Source: Phytophthora colocasiae
Lineage: Eukaryota; Oomycota; Peronosporomycetes; Peronosporales; Peronosporaceae
DNA length: 64,000 nt
Direction of reading: 5' to 3'
Assembly: GCA_018806915.1 (NCBI GenBank)
Contig: JAGKQI010000028.1
Location: 558,001-622,000, forward strand
Shown: positions 20,892 to 31,564 of the stretch, one piece after another
How positions within the stretch are numbered: the first letter of the stretch is position 1
How the letters are laid out: each line of letters opens with the position of its first letter
The notes under the pieces: generated by a model
Database searches by the model: none
What the model was told of the DNA's origin: nothing
The model's input: the letters and a program-made list of their open reading frames with translations, nothing else
Position numbers and translations under genes: made by a program

Positions 20892-22265
20892 ACGTTCCCG
20901 CTGGAGACCAACCTGGTGGCCAGGCCCAGGCGACCGAGCTCGAAGAAAAGCACGAGGAAGGCCCAGACCCCTTCGATATGGGTCCTGAACCCGTGATCCC
21001 GACTGGGCCGGATGCGGAGGAAGCAGATCGTACCCAGGCCACCTCGCAAGTGACCGTGGAAGCACCTTCCCCGAAGAAGGGTGGCTCGGATCGGTCCAAA
21101 CGCAAACCCGATCCGGAGCATGACGATGACGAAGAGGATTCTGGCGCTGGATCCGACGACGCTCTTCGGGCTACGATACTCCGATCGCTGTCGTGGCACC
21201 GCCGGCATGGAAATCCTCCTCCAGTCCGGTGATCAAGGGGGGTCTGCTCCTTCGACGCCTCCGGCGCAGCCGACACCTCCGGGGGGCAGTTCCCCACAGA
21301 CTCCGATCACTTCTCCTCAGGGATCCCCGAGGGGTAGTCCAGCTGGCGGGAGCCCTCCCGGTGGGGGATCTCCGGGTGGTGGCTCTCCCGGCGGCTCGCC
21401 GCGCCCCCAGCTGCACCCTCCTCTGTTCGCGATCAGCTCGTCCATTCCCGGGTATGCGAACGTCCGGCAGTTTGCGGCTGGTGATGTCTTCCCGTGGGAT
21501 CCGATGTTCATCGGAACTTTGGCGATCGTCGGTATGATCCTCTCCACATTGTCCAAGAGGCTGCTGCTACCTCCCGGATTCCTCTACCCAGCGAAATCAC
21601 CGGCTAACCGCCCTTCCCGAGCCGGGATCGGTTGGTTGGCCAGCCTGATCACTGGGCCCAACGTGCAGGCCCTACTTGCTACCCGACCTTGGAAGGTGCT
21701 CCGCAACCGACCGGCCCCCCTCACCTTCGATCTCGGTCTACATCGTCGTGCTGGAACTCCGCTGGGGCAGATCGCGGATGCCTACGCCGCCTTCGAGTCA
21801 GATCACCTGCAGGCCTACTGGGAATCGACCCATTATCTCGAGATCACGAAGGCGATGTATGAGGCTGATCCTGACCTCCATCGGTATTACCTCGAACGTC
21901 GGCAACGGCGTAGCCGCACCGGAGAACGTTGGCGGCCGCTATTGGGACGATTCCTGCCCATGATGCGTGCGATGTGGGCGGACATCGATCTTCTGCTCGA
22001 TCCCTACTTCCTGCACTTCCCCACTATCCGTGATCGGGTATACTGGTACCCCGGATCGGTCTCCCGAATGGCTAACCTGGCCCAGCCGACTCTGAACCGA
22101 CCGGAGCCCACCGATCTGATCTCTGCGTTGGCAGAATGCGATCAAGAGGACCTTTGGCGCAACCATTACCGCGATCGGCCGGCAGATCACCCGTCTCGGC
22201 AGATCCCACGGCTCGAAAACAAGTTTAACCCGCCTGCTCCACCTACACCTCCTGGGACTCCCTGA
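20892..22265 (+). pseudogene. antisense accessory gene of gypsy A, 3' part
   Basis: Continues the frame broken by Copia D: DV-PAGDQPGGQAQATELEEKHEEG, an acidic and lysine-rich stretch (SPKKGGSDRSKRKPDPEHDDDEEDSG), then a stop at 21230. A second frame, open from 21081 to 22265, carries a Pro/Gly/Ser linker with GGSP repeats and a globular domain of about 280 residues (from PGYANVRQFAAGDVFPWDP), including HLQAYWESTHYLEITKAM and DLLLD...RDRVYWYPG. One indel between about 21150 and 21230 would join them. I do not recognise the domain; see the possible resemblance to the antisense ORF of B. It ends 375 bp from the convergent pol stop. Confidence 0.6.
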
Positions 22266-22640
22266 TCTCGCGATCTCGACCAGTCCGGAGGTGATCAGCC
22301 GAACCTGGAGTCGATCAGCACGCTTACATATTCTTTATCACGATCCGGTACTTCGCCACGCGATCCCAACTCCAGCCTAGCCTCTTTTCAATTCCACGTA
22401 ATTTTTTTCCAACTTCAAAGATCAGCGTTCTTCTCCATACTTACTCCACAGTTTCGATCCCCATTCAACATCTTCAAAATCTCCACACCTTCCATCCAAT
22501 CACTCCGGTTTCACATGCATATACAAAAAAAATAAAATCTCCACGAAAAATATAAAATCTCCATATCCGATCCAGATAGACATCCAGATCTGCATCCGCG
22601 ATCTCGGCGTTGTGACCTGGTCACACCGCCCTCTTCGCGT
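22266..22640. other. convergent 3' intergenic region between antisense gene and pol of A
   Basis: Non-coding. AT-rich stretch near 22525-22565 (ACAAAAAAAATAAAATC) containing AATAAA on the plus strand, plausible as a shared 3'-processing region for the two genes that end on either side. Otherwise GATC-rich like the rest of A. Confidence 0.5.
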
Positions 22641-25600
22641 CTACACCTCTTCGTGCGACTGCATCACGTCAAACCGATTTCGGTTAGCATGATCACGTAG
22701 GAACGCGCTCAGTATGGCTCCACAGTTAAGATCAGCTTCATCAACCCAAGTCGGTTCGTCATAACCGACCCAGTGCACCAGGAATTCACGATAGATCCGG
22801 CCGTAGCGAGTTCGTTTCCCACTTCGCATCTCCGAGATCCGTTCGACCTCGTACTCATCGGCATCCAGATCTGGGACCCAACTGTCCTCCGGAAGGAGGA
22901 TCTCATCGAAATCGAGCCGATCTGCTTCATCCACCGTCAACTCGATCCGCGGTCGATCTGGAAAATTCCGTACCAGCTTTAGCTTAGAAACATGGACCAC
23001 TGGGAAGATGTGGTAATCAGATCCCGCGATCTCCAGCTTGATCGTGAATTCGTTGAGCTTCTCTGCAACACGGAACGGGCCGTGCCAAAGGTGAGCGAGT
23101 TTACGCGCATATCCTTCCTTCACACGATCTAGATACAGCCAAACCCGTGATCCAGCTTCGATCTGATGCGGATCGACATCCTCATTGTGCCGATCGGCTC
23201 GGTCTGCAATCGCCTCTCGTAGCCGAGCGTTGACCTGTTCTCGCGACTGCTGGTAGTATCTCTGAACCCGATATCTCCACCGTCTTGAATCGCGATCGTG
23301 GCGTCTGGTCGATCCGATCGGGATCGTTGCTTCCAACGTCGATCTCGGATCCCATCCGTGTACCAAATAGTGAGGGGTATCTCCCCGAACCCGATCGTGA
23401 GCCGTGTTAATGGCGAACGTCAGTCGCTCCGCATATTCATCCCAGTCCTTCTGATGGAGATCTTGAACGTACATCTTGATCGCCCTAGTCGCCGTTTGCA
23501 CCATCCTTTCTGCTGTCCCATTGGCTTGTGGCCGGTAGGCCATCGTCGCCCGTTGTCGCTGCCCCAGGATCTTATTGAACAATCTGAAGTAGTCGGACAT
23601 GAAACCCGGTTCTCGATCGTGCCTGATCATCTCGCTAGCACCAAATCTGCGGAACACGCATTCTTCATAGGATTCGGCGACGGTCTGGGCTGATCGGGAG
23701 GAACTGGCCTTCGCGATCACATATCCCGTGAACAGATCTACCCAGATCAGTAGTTCGGTGTTGCCTTTGTTAGATCTGGGTAGGGAGGGTATGTGATCCA
23801 TCGCTATGATCTGGAATGGGTATGTCGCTTGCAGATTCCCCGGCGACTCGCCCCGGATCGTGGGCCTCCCCTTTCCAGTCTCACAGTCTACACACTCGCC
23901 TGCGTATCGCTGCACGCTCCGATATAATCCCCTCCAGTGGAAATGATCTCGGATCCGCTGATAAGTGCGTCCGATCCCCTGATGTCCCCCTTCCAGAGTC
24001 GTATGGTAGTGGTGGAGGACATCCTGCTGTAGCGTTTCTGGAACCACGAGTCTCATCAGGCGGTCGCGATCACCACTTGATCTCGGCCCTGGTGGGCAGT
24101 AAAACAGCAGATCCTGTTCATCTACCTCGTACTCGGAGGCGATCTTGGCGTAGGATCCAGATTCGGCTCGAGTAAGATCCGCGATCTGCCCAGCCAGGTA
24201 CTTCTTTAGTCCGGCGATCCAGACCTCCTCGTCCTGGGCTCGCCTGATCCGATCCACCCGCATCTCCCGGATCAGTTCCTCTCGCAGGACGGCGGCATCG
24301 GGTCGCGCTCGGGCTGCACGCTTGGCTACTGCCAACACTTGCACAGTTCGATCTTCAACTCGAGGGATCAACACCTCATCAAGCCGATTTAGGGTGACCA
24401 GATCGCACCGATCTGCCTCATCGTGGACCTCGATCCCGCTTCCTCGCTGCAGCGCGGCACTCGCCAAGCTGTCTGCGCTCCCATTCCAGTCTCTCTTCAC
24501 ATGGACCAGCTCATGATCTCCCCAATTCCGCAAGTGATCTAGCACCTTCTGTTTCAGTAACGTCAATCCTGGCGCCTTACAGTCGATCTCGCCCCGGACT
24601 TGTCGGATCACTAGGTTTGAATCGCCACAAACGACCAAACGGCGGCGCTCTAACTGTGTGATCATGCTAAGACCCAGCAAGAGTCCACGGTATTCCGCTT
24701 CATTGACAGTAAGGCTCTCCGCATAGTCTGATCTAGCCTTGATCACTTTCCACTCTGGCAAACTCCACACGATCGCGCTGAAAGCGCCTCCTCCTCGTTT
24801 TACGCGTGCCGATCCGTCGAAACTTATAACCCACAGCTCCTCATCTGGGTCTACGGTGGGGATCGGCATCTGGATCCGACGTTTTGGTTCCTTCCGTGGC
24901 GCGATCGCGATCAGGGCTTCGTCGATCTCCGATCTAGGCGTTATATTAGCTGCGATCGCCCCCAGTATTTCATCCTCTCCCTTCGTACACTTCGTGATCT
25001 CGAGCGTCCATGGAGATAGAAGTGCAGACCATTGTCCCAGACGTCCTTGGAGGCCGGCAGACTTGAACAGCCAGGCAAGCGTGGAGTGTCGGGTTAGGAC
25101 CTTGATCCGACGTCCCACCAACAAGGTGTAGTGTATATCCAAGATCCGAAGTAGAGCCAACACCTCCTTTTCGGCCACATTATAATTCAGCTCGTTAGTC
25201 TTCAAGGTTCGGCTGGCAAACGCGACCGGGTGGTAGATCTGGTCGTATTCCTGCATCAGTGCGGCGGAAATCGCCCAGTCACTAGCATACACAATCACCA
25301 CGGGCAATTTCGCCATGTCGAAGTGACGGAGGATCGGGGTCGACGCGATCTTGGCTTTCAAGGCTGTAAACGCTCTATATGCTCTACCCCACCTCTCGTC
25401 GCCAGTTTTTTGGGCCAGATTGGCTTCGATCTCGCTTGAACAGGGGGAAGACATCGCCCCCAAGTCGGTATCCGGTGTACTATCCCCCTTTTGAGTCGAG
25501 GTGTCTGGTGATCCATCCTGATTCGACTTAAGCGAAACGAGATCTCAAGTGATCGGGTCCGTGCTATCCATGATCTTTCGTAGATCGGATCGCTTCTTCA

Positions 25601-27450
25601 GTTCTGCGAACTCCACCTCACGTAGTTCATATAGGACCGATGCATAGATCGCATAATCCTCGATGAACCGACTATAGTAATTCAAACTTCCAAGGAACGA
25701 TTGCATGGATCGGAGTGATCCAGGGAATGGTAGATCCGTCAGAGACTTCAGGTCTTTCGGGTTTGCCTCCAATCCATCGATCGACACTTTGTGTCCGAGA
25801 TATTCCACCTTATCCATGCCCCAGAAGCTCTTTGCCACACTGATCGAGAGATTCCACTTATCACAGGCCTCCAATAGGTCTTCCACCCGATCGCACATTT
25901 GATCCCATGATCCAGCCGTGATCAAGATATCGTCGATGTATGATCTCCGTCCTAGAACCGACGGGCGACCAGGATCCTCCGGGATCCCTGATTCAAACAC
26001 ATCTGCAGAGTCTTCCGTGTTCCCTGACTGGGAGATCTTCAAAAATCCATATAGGGCGTTGTCCACAAGACGTTGATAGATCTGAGGGGCGTTCTTCAGC
26101 CCGAACGGCATGCGATTCCACTCGAAAAGGCCGAACGGGGTGATGAAAGCTGAGATCGCGCGAGCTCGATCGGTCATTGATACGACCCAGAATCCACTCG
26201 CCATGTCTAATGAACAATACCACAGAACCTTGTCAAGATCTTCTAACAGGTCATTGATCAGAGGCATTGGGTAGATCATTAGCCTTGTGAGACCGTTCAC
26301 CAACCGATAATCGATACATAATCGGATGTCTACACCGTTCTTCTTGATGATCACCACGATCGGAGATGCCCATGGCGATGTCGATGGCCGAATGATCTTG
26401 GCAGCTAGGAGTCCTTTGATAAGATCCGATACTTTCTCGCGGAACTGTGGCGCCACCTTTCGGACTCGTTGTGCGATCGGCTTTGCATCACCCACGTCGA
26501 TATCGCATATAACACCCTTGGCCGCTGGAGGAAGTGCGTTTCCCTTTCCGATCAGGAGATGTCGCTTCTTCCAAATAATCTGTCGAAGTTTCTCGATCTC
26601 CTCCGGGGTAGCCGATCCCGGATTTCCTACTTGCAGATCTTCGATCCTGACTTCTTCAGTGGTGGAGATCTGGATCTCTGGTACTACTGCGAGATTATCG
26701 GCTAGATCTTCGGCCGAAAAATCGCCACTTTCGTGTAAGTGGGTCTGATCGGCGTTCTCGATCCCTTCAGGAGAGGTCGGATCGGGTTCGTTCGTTGATG
26801 GATCAGGGAGTCTATCGTCCTTGGCCATCAGGATCGGGGTGTTTTCAACCGTGGGGCCGGCGTCAGCGTCGGATACGTGTTGGATCTCGATTTTAAAATC
26901 TGGTTTTTCTGTTTTTACCTCGATCTCTTCTTCGCGTGTCCGATCTGTCCGATCTGGGGCCTGATCTGGCAAGTTCTCATTCGTCTCAGTCTCACCGCCC
27001 CCAGCTTCGCCACTCGGGGCCTTGTCGGAACTGATCGTAATCGGTGGGGTATCCATGGGATCCGGTTGGGGATCGATGAATGCGACCTTGACTTCGGCCG
27101 CATCGGTTGGTAATCGAGGTCCTAATGTCGATATTGGCGTAGGATCAGGATCGGTCTTGGTCGTTCCACCTCGGCGGAGTATGGATCGCGGTGTAACGTA
27201 GGTCGGCCGTTCGACCAACGATGAGGGAATCTCTACGGATTCCTGAGGTTCTGGTCTTGCGTCCACAGTCGCTTGTAGAGCTAGGTTCTGCCACTCCATG
27301 TAGCGCCGGGACCCGACCGACACGAACCCGGGGAATCGAGGCACTTTTTCCTGATCAAGTACCATTCCAACATGTAATCGGTGATCCAATCGTAAAATCT
27401 TCTCGCTCAAATTCGTGATCACTAAATACCGAGTTCGGCCGGGTCCATTT
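22641..27450 (-). pseudogene. gypsy A pol: RT, RNase H, archaeal-type RNase H, integrase, chromodomain
   Basis: Single frame from the Copia E edge (27450) to 22641, broken only by one TGA (25545-25547). RT: VICDIDVGDAKPIAQRVRKV, RLCIDYRLVNGLT, FITPFGLFEWNRMPFGLKNAP and YIDDIL (25926-25940), with about 33 extra residues just before YIDD. First RNase H: VVIVYASDWAISAALMQEYD. Second RNase H: WVISFDGSARVKRGGGAFSA, TVNEAEYRGLLLGL, VVCGDSNLVIRQVRG, the D-E-D type of archaeal/plant RNase HI. Integrase: HHCC finger (CVDCETGK), MDHIPSL, RHDREPGF, NGTAERMVQ. C-terminal chromodomain: EFLVHWVGYDEPTWVDEADL. This makes the cDNA and integrates it, with the chromodomain expected to guide site choice via chromatin. 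The TGA in the RT-RNase H connector could be a CGA change. Confidence 0.88.
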
Positions 27451-27712
27451 TGTTGAAAGCCGGGTCAAGGTATCCAGCTTTCCGGGATCACGCCGCCGTG
27501 CTGTGCAAGTTGCGAGCATACTGAAGGCGTCCCACAGCTGGGACCGACGGAAGATGTGTAGGCTGGGCGAGCTGGGTACGCTTGCATCGCGTCCAGGGCG
27601 CTCGTTGTACATGCAGTCCTAGATACGAAGCGTTAACTGTCAATCACATCTCACTTCCAAACATTCCTCGTCAAGCACAAGTCCTCACCTCAAGAACGAC
27701 CTCACTCTAACA
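27451..27712 (+). repeat. Copia E LTR 1
   Basis: 262 bp, TGTTGAAAGCC...CTCTAACA. Confidence 0.93.
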
Positions 27713-27724
27713 GGTTATGAGCCC
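27713..27724 (+). promoter_or_regulatory. Copia E primer-binding site containing the gag ATG
   Basis: GGTTATGAGCCC directly after the LTR, initiator tRNA-Met half-molecule type. Its internal ATG (27717) is the gag start (MSPTTEKTDA). The second unit has the same site at 32497-32508. Confidence 0.8.
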
Positions 27725-28280
27725 AACAACGGAGAAGACTGATGCCACGCAAGCCCAACCGCCGATCAACATCCGCGGCGACGACGACGCAGTCAGCGTC
27801 AGTTCGACTGCGGCCGATGGGATGTCGAAGCTGCTGGAGATGGTGGCTGAGCTCAAGGGGGATGTAGGTGCTCGCCTTCAAAGGCTTGAGAGCCGCCTCG
27901 TGGACGATGATCAAGCGTCGGTTGCGTCATCGGGAAGCAGCACCTTCCGTGCGTACGCGGAGGCGCGCTCCGGAGTTGGCCGTCGCATGACGATCGCGTC
28001 GCTTGAGGACGAAGTCATGCACGCCTCCGCGCGACAAAACGCTGCTGGAGGTGCTGGTGCGGCCGGCGCTGGTGGGCAGCAAGCCCAAGCGCAAGGTCAA
28101 GGTTTTGCTGCGATTGGTGGCGGATATACGCCAGGAATGATGGCGCCACGACTAAGTGTTCGCGATCTTCGCGTGGCCATCGAGCCGTTTACTGGGAAGA
28201 ATTGTACAAGGGGCTGGGTGCGGGTTTTGCTTCCTGGGGCCGACGCTTTCTGCGACAGGTCCGCATTGCTGAAGAACTGA
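27717..28280 (+). pseudogene. Copia E1 gag N-terminal part
   Basis: About 160 genuine residues: acidic N-terminus, a helical segment MSKLLEMVAELKGDVGARLQ, a Gly/Ala/Gln-rich stretch, then LSVRDLRVAIEPFTGK. At 28198 the frame changes: the gag continues as ELYKGLGAGFASWGRRFLRQ in the frame starting at 28202, so the last ~25 codons here are out of frame. Both E units share this one-base discrepancy. Confidence 0.75.
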
Positions 28281-31200
28281 GCAGCACGTCGTGGCCCGAA
28301 GATGTGAAGCTGGATGTGCTCGGCCGGTATCTGTCTGAAAAGGCAGGCCGCCATTTCAATAGTCAAGTGGATGCTTGGTATTTGGAGAACCCCATGCTAT
28401 GGTACGCCATGGACCAGATGAATGCTGCCTTCGGGCCCAAAGTGTCCAAGTCCCAAGCGCTACGATACTTCACGGCCAAAAAGGACAACTCCGTCACGTG
28501 GAATGACCACCTGCTCTTTCTGATGGCTGTTAGCGATGCAATCGGAGGCGCTAATGACTTAGTGCTAGAGAATATCGCGAAGTATGCAAGCCCGAGAGAG
28601 GACCTGCAGGCAGTACTCCTCGCCAGGTACAATCCACACAGGACGGATCATTTGCGCCAGGCTGAAGAGCTGGTGCACTTCGCGCAATTGAGTGACCACG
28701 GGAGCGCCAAAGGTACCGCGAAAGCGGCGGTCGCAGCAATTGGGGACAAGAGACGCACGAGTGCAGTGGGTGAAGGGGACAGCCGAAAGTGCTACAGGTG
28801 TGGCCAAGTCGGTCACCTGAAGCGCAACTGTCCCAGTGAAAGAAAACCAGCGTTTCTGCTGGCGGTAGCGGAAAGTACTGAGGGATCGGATTCCTGGATT
28901 CTTGATAGCGGGTCCAGTCGCCATCTCGTGCGCCAGCCAGAGCAGCTCACGGACGCGATAGCTATCGATGAAACCTGCCTCCTCCCGAATGGCGACAGCC
29001 TGCGGCTTCGGCTAAAGGGAACTGCACGCTTCACGGTAGTGGTGGACGGTGAGCCGCGGGTTATGGAACTCCGTGACGTGTACCACGCGGACAAATTGCC
29101 ATGGAACATCATTTCGTATGGAAAACTGGACGAACGTGGCTACGAGCTGCGCTACAGGAACGGGGTTCGAGCGCTTGTGCGGCGTAGCGATGGGTTTAAG
29201 GTGTTTGACGTGCACAAGGACTCAAACAACGTATTAACGGTCACGGTGGAGAACGGAGCTTCCAGCACCACTGCGGCTGCTGAGTCAAGGATCGTAGCAG
29301 CTATCTCAGAAGCGCTGGCGGTGCCACTTGATGATGTACAGGAGGGAAGTCTCTACCACTTTCATGTGCGGCTCGGTCATCTGGCCTACGATACTATCGA
29401 GAAGATAGCGGAAGATGCTGGCAGCGGTATCAGGCTCACGGACAAAGAGCGACCGGTCTGTGTGGCGTGTGCACAGGGGAAGCAGCGCCGCAATAAGCAG
29501 TCGGTCAAGGACACAGGCGCTAATGCGCCGATCGATCGTGTAGGCGGGGTGATCTGCAGCGACATTAAAGGTCCGATCACTCCGCGTGACTGGCGGGGGA
29601 ACAGGTATATGATCAACTTTGTTGATCACAAGTCCAGCTACTGCCGCGTGTTCTTGGCCAAGAGCAAGGACAGCGCCACTAAACAATTCGAGCACTTCCT
29701 CGCATATTTCGAGAAGCGATTCAACTGCAGCGTGCACTGCTTGCGGACGGATGGTGGAGGCGAGTACAAGGTGGTAGACCCATTCTGTAAGAGTGCGGGT
29801 GTGCGACGTCAGGTGTCCGAAGCTGACAATCAAGCCTCCAATGGAAAAGCAGAGCGGATGCACCAGACGATCATGGGCATGGTCCGCTCCATGATTTTCG
29901 GTTCGGATCTACCGTTGTGTTTCTGGGGGGACGCAGCGGAATACGCGGCTTACATCCTAAATCGCAGCCCGACCCGGAGCAATCCCGGTCGCGCGTCTCC
30001 GCTAGAACTGCTAATCGGACAGAAACCCACGGTGACCGACATTGTTGTTTTTGGGTCGTCATGCACAGCGATTCGAGACAAGAAACCGAGCGCCCTAGCT
30101 CCCCGTGCGGAGGAAGCTGTCATTATTGGCAAGAATGACGAGACCAAGGGATATCGAGTGCTGTTCAAGAAGGACCGTGTTGTTCGTACTACACAACACG
30201 TTAGGAACGTGCAAACCCTGAGCCCGGCCACAAACGCCCAACTCAAGCGTCAGTTGGATGCCGGGCGAGCCAACGGATCCAACGGATCCGGCGACACTAT
30301 CGAGCAACATGACGATCAAGCGAGAGCGAATGACAGCCTTTATCGGCTTGACGGACATGAAGATCGGAAGGAGACACCATGTTTACCATCGTCTACGTCA
30401 AGGACCCGAAAGACGTCGCGTGGTAAGCGCGGGGGACGAGGTAACACAAAGGTCACCGAATCCGTGCCGGCGAAGGGAACGCACTCCATGGTGACTCGAA
30501 ACGGTGGTTCTAAGACACCACCACGCGAGGTCATCGGCACTGTGTACCATGAAGATCCCAAGAACTGGAACGCCGCAATGAAGTCTGAGGAAAGCGACAA
30601 GTGGCGTGCAGCAGCTGAGTCTGAACTGGCATCTCTAGAAGATAACGACACCTGGGAGCTGGTGGTACGGACGAGCGAAGTGCGGCCGCTGCACACGAAA
30701 TGGGTCTTCAAGACGAAGAAGGACGCTAACGGCAACGTGGAGCGATACAAAGCTCGCTTGGTAGCTTGTGGCAACGAACAAGTACTGGGAGTCAACTACA
30801 CGATGACATTCTCAGCTGTCATGGACGCTACTAACACCAAAGTGATTCTAGTATTGTCGATAATCTGGCGCGTCCCGGCCAGACACGGCGATGTACCAAA
30901 TGCCTACGTGAAGGCCGAGACCGAGCCCGACATGGACATCCATTTGCATGTCCCGCAAGGCATGGAGGTGAACGAGAGTAAAATGCACGAAGCAGGTGTT
31001 GAAGATCAAACCAGAATGGTGTTGCGACTCAAGCGCAGTCTGTACGGGCTGAAACAGGCCGGACGTCTCTGGGCGAAGACGCTGCACGACCACCTCATCG
31101 ATGGTGGCTTTACGCAGTGCGTGACAGACACGTGCATGTATTTCAAGAGGGACCAGCTTGGCGTGACAGTCATCGGCGTCTACGTAGATGACCTACTAGT

Positions 31201-31564
31201 CACGGGGACAAATGCTAAGCGTGTGGATGAGCTCTTCGATCTGTTGTGTCCCCTCCAAGTTAAAGACTTGGGCGTCGTGAGTAAGTTCCTCGGCATGCGT
31301 GTGCAGAGCATCGGCAAAGACGAGTACAGTCTGGACCAAGAAACGACAATCGACGAACTCCTGGACAAGTTTGGGCTGAAGGATGCGCACGCGGTGGCGA
31401 CGCCAATAGGCCCTGAGAACGAGAGCGAGACCGTTGGTGGTGGTACACCACTACCACGTGAGCGCAAGCGTCAATGCATCTGTGAAGTCATTCCAGTCGA
31501 TTGTGGGATCGTTGTTGTGGCTGGCGCGGTGCACGCGCCCGGACATTGCGTACGCTGTGCATAA
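28202..31564 (+). CDS. Copia E1 Gag-protease-integrase-RT polyprotein
   Basis: 1120-residue frame. Capsid remainder, knuckle CYRCGQVGHLKRNC near 197, protease WILDSGSSRHLVRQ near 234 (DSG), pre-integrase finger HVRLGHLAYDTI...CVACAQGK near 396, integrase D454 (SDIKGP), D517 (LRTDGGGEY) and E551 (NGKAERMHQ), a basic Ser-rich linker, then RT from TWELVVRTSEVRPLHTKWVF to YVDDLLVTGT near 994. The frame is lost at about 31462 by a two-base deletion (AG) compared with E2, so the last ~35 codons are spurious and RNase H continues in the frame of 31434. The E2 copy has the RT-RNase H junction intact. Confidence 0.88.
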   Translation: MYKGLGAGFASWGRRFLRQVRIAEELSSTSWPEDVKLDVLGRYLSEKAGRHFNSQVDAWYLENPMLWYAMDQMNAAFGPKVSKSQALRYFTAKKDNSVTWNDHLLFLMAVSDAIGGANDLVLENIAKYASPREDLQAVLLARYNPHRTDHLRQAEELVHFAQLSDHGSAKGTAKAAVAAIGDKRRTSAVGEGDSRKCYRCGQVGHLKRNCPSERKPAFLLAVAESTEGSDSWILDSGSSRHLVRQPEQLTDAIAIDETCLLPNGDSLRLRLKGTARFTVVVDGEPRVMELRDVYHADKLPWNIISYGKLDERGYELRYRNGVRALVRRSDGFKVFDVHKDSNNVLTVTVENGASSTTAAAESRIVAAISEALAVPLDDVQEGSLYHFHVRLGHLAYDTIEKIAEDAGSGIRLTDKERPVCVACAQGKQRRNKQSVKDTGANAPIDRVGGVICSDIKGPITPRDWRGNRYMINFVDHKSSYCRVFLAKSKDSATKQFEHFLAYFEKRFNCSVHCLRTDGGGEYKVVDPFCKSAGVRRQVSEADNQASNGKAERMHQTIMGMVRSMIFGSDLPLCFWGDAAEYAAYILNRSPTRSNPGRASPLELLIGQKPTVTDIVVFGSSCTAIRDKKPSALAPRAEEAVIIGKNDETKGYRVLFKKDRVVRTTQHVRNVQTLSPATNAQLKRQLDAGRANGSNGSGDTIEQHDDQARANDSLYRLDGHEDRKETPCLPSSTSRTRKTSRGKRGGRGNTKVTESVPAKGTHSMVTRNGGSKTPPREVIGTVYHEDPKNWNAAMKSEESDKWRAAAESELASLEDNDTWELVVRTSEVRPLHTKWVFKTKKDANGNVERYKARLVACGNEQVLGVNYTMTFSAVMDATNTKVILVLSIIWRVPARHGDVPNAYVKAETEPDMDIHLHVPQGMEVNESKMHEAGVEDQTRMVLRLKRSLYGLKQAGRLWAKTLHDHLIDGGFTQCVTDTCMYFKRDQLGVTVIGVYVDDLLVTGTNAKRVDELFDLLCPLQVKDLGVVSKFLGMRVQSIGKDEYSLDQETTIDELLDKFGLKDAHAVATPIGPENESETVGGGTPLPRERKRQCICEVIPVDCGIVVVAGAVHAPGHCVRCA

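Noticed and set aside
21193..21537. Third open frame over the Pro/Gly linker of the A antisense gene
   Set aside because: Arg/Leu-rich out-of-frame reading; the overlapping frame with GGSP repeats continues into the long domain.
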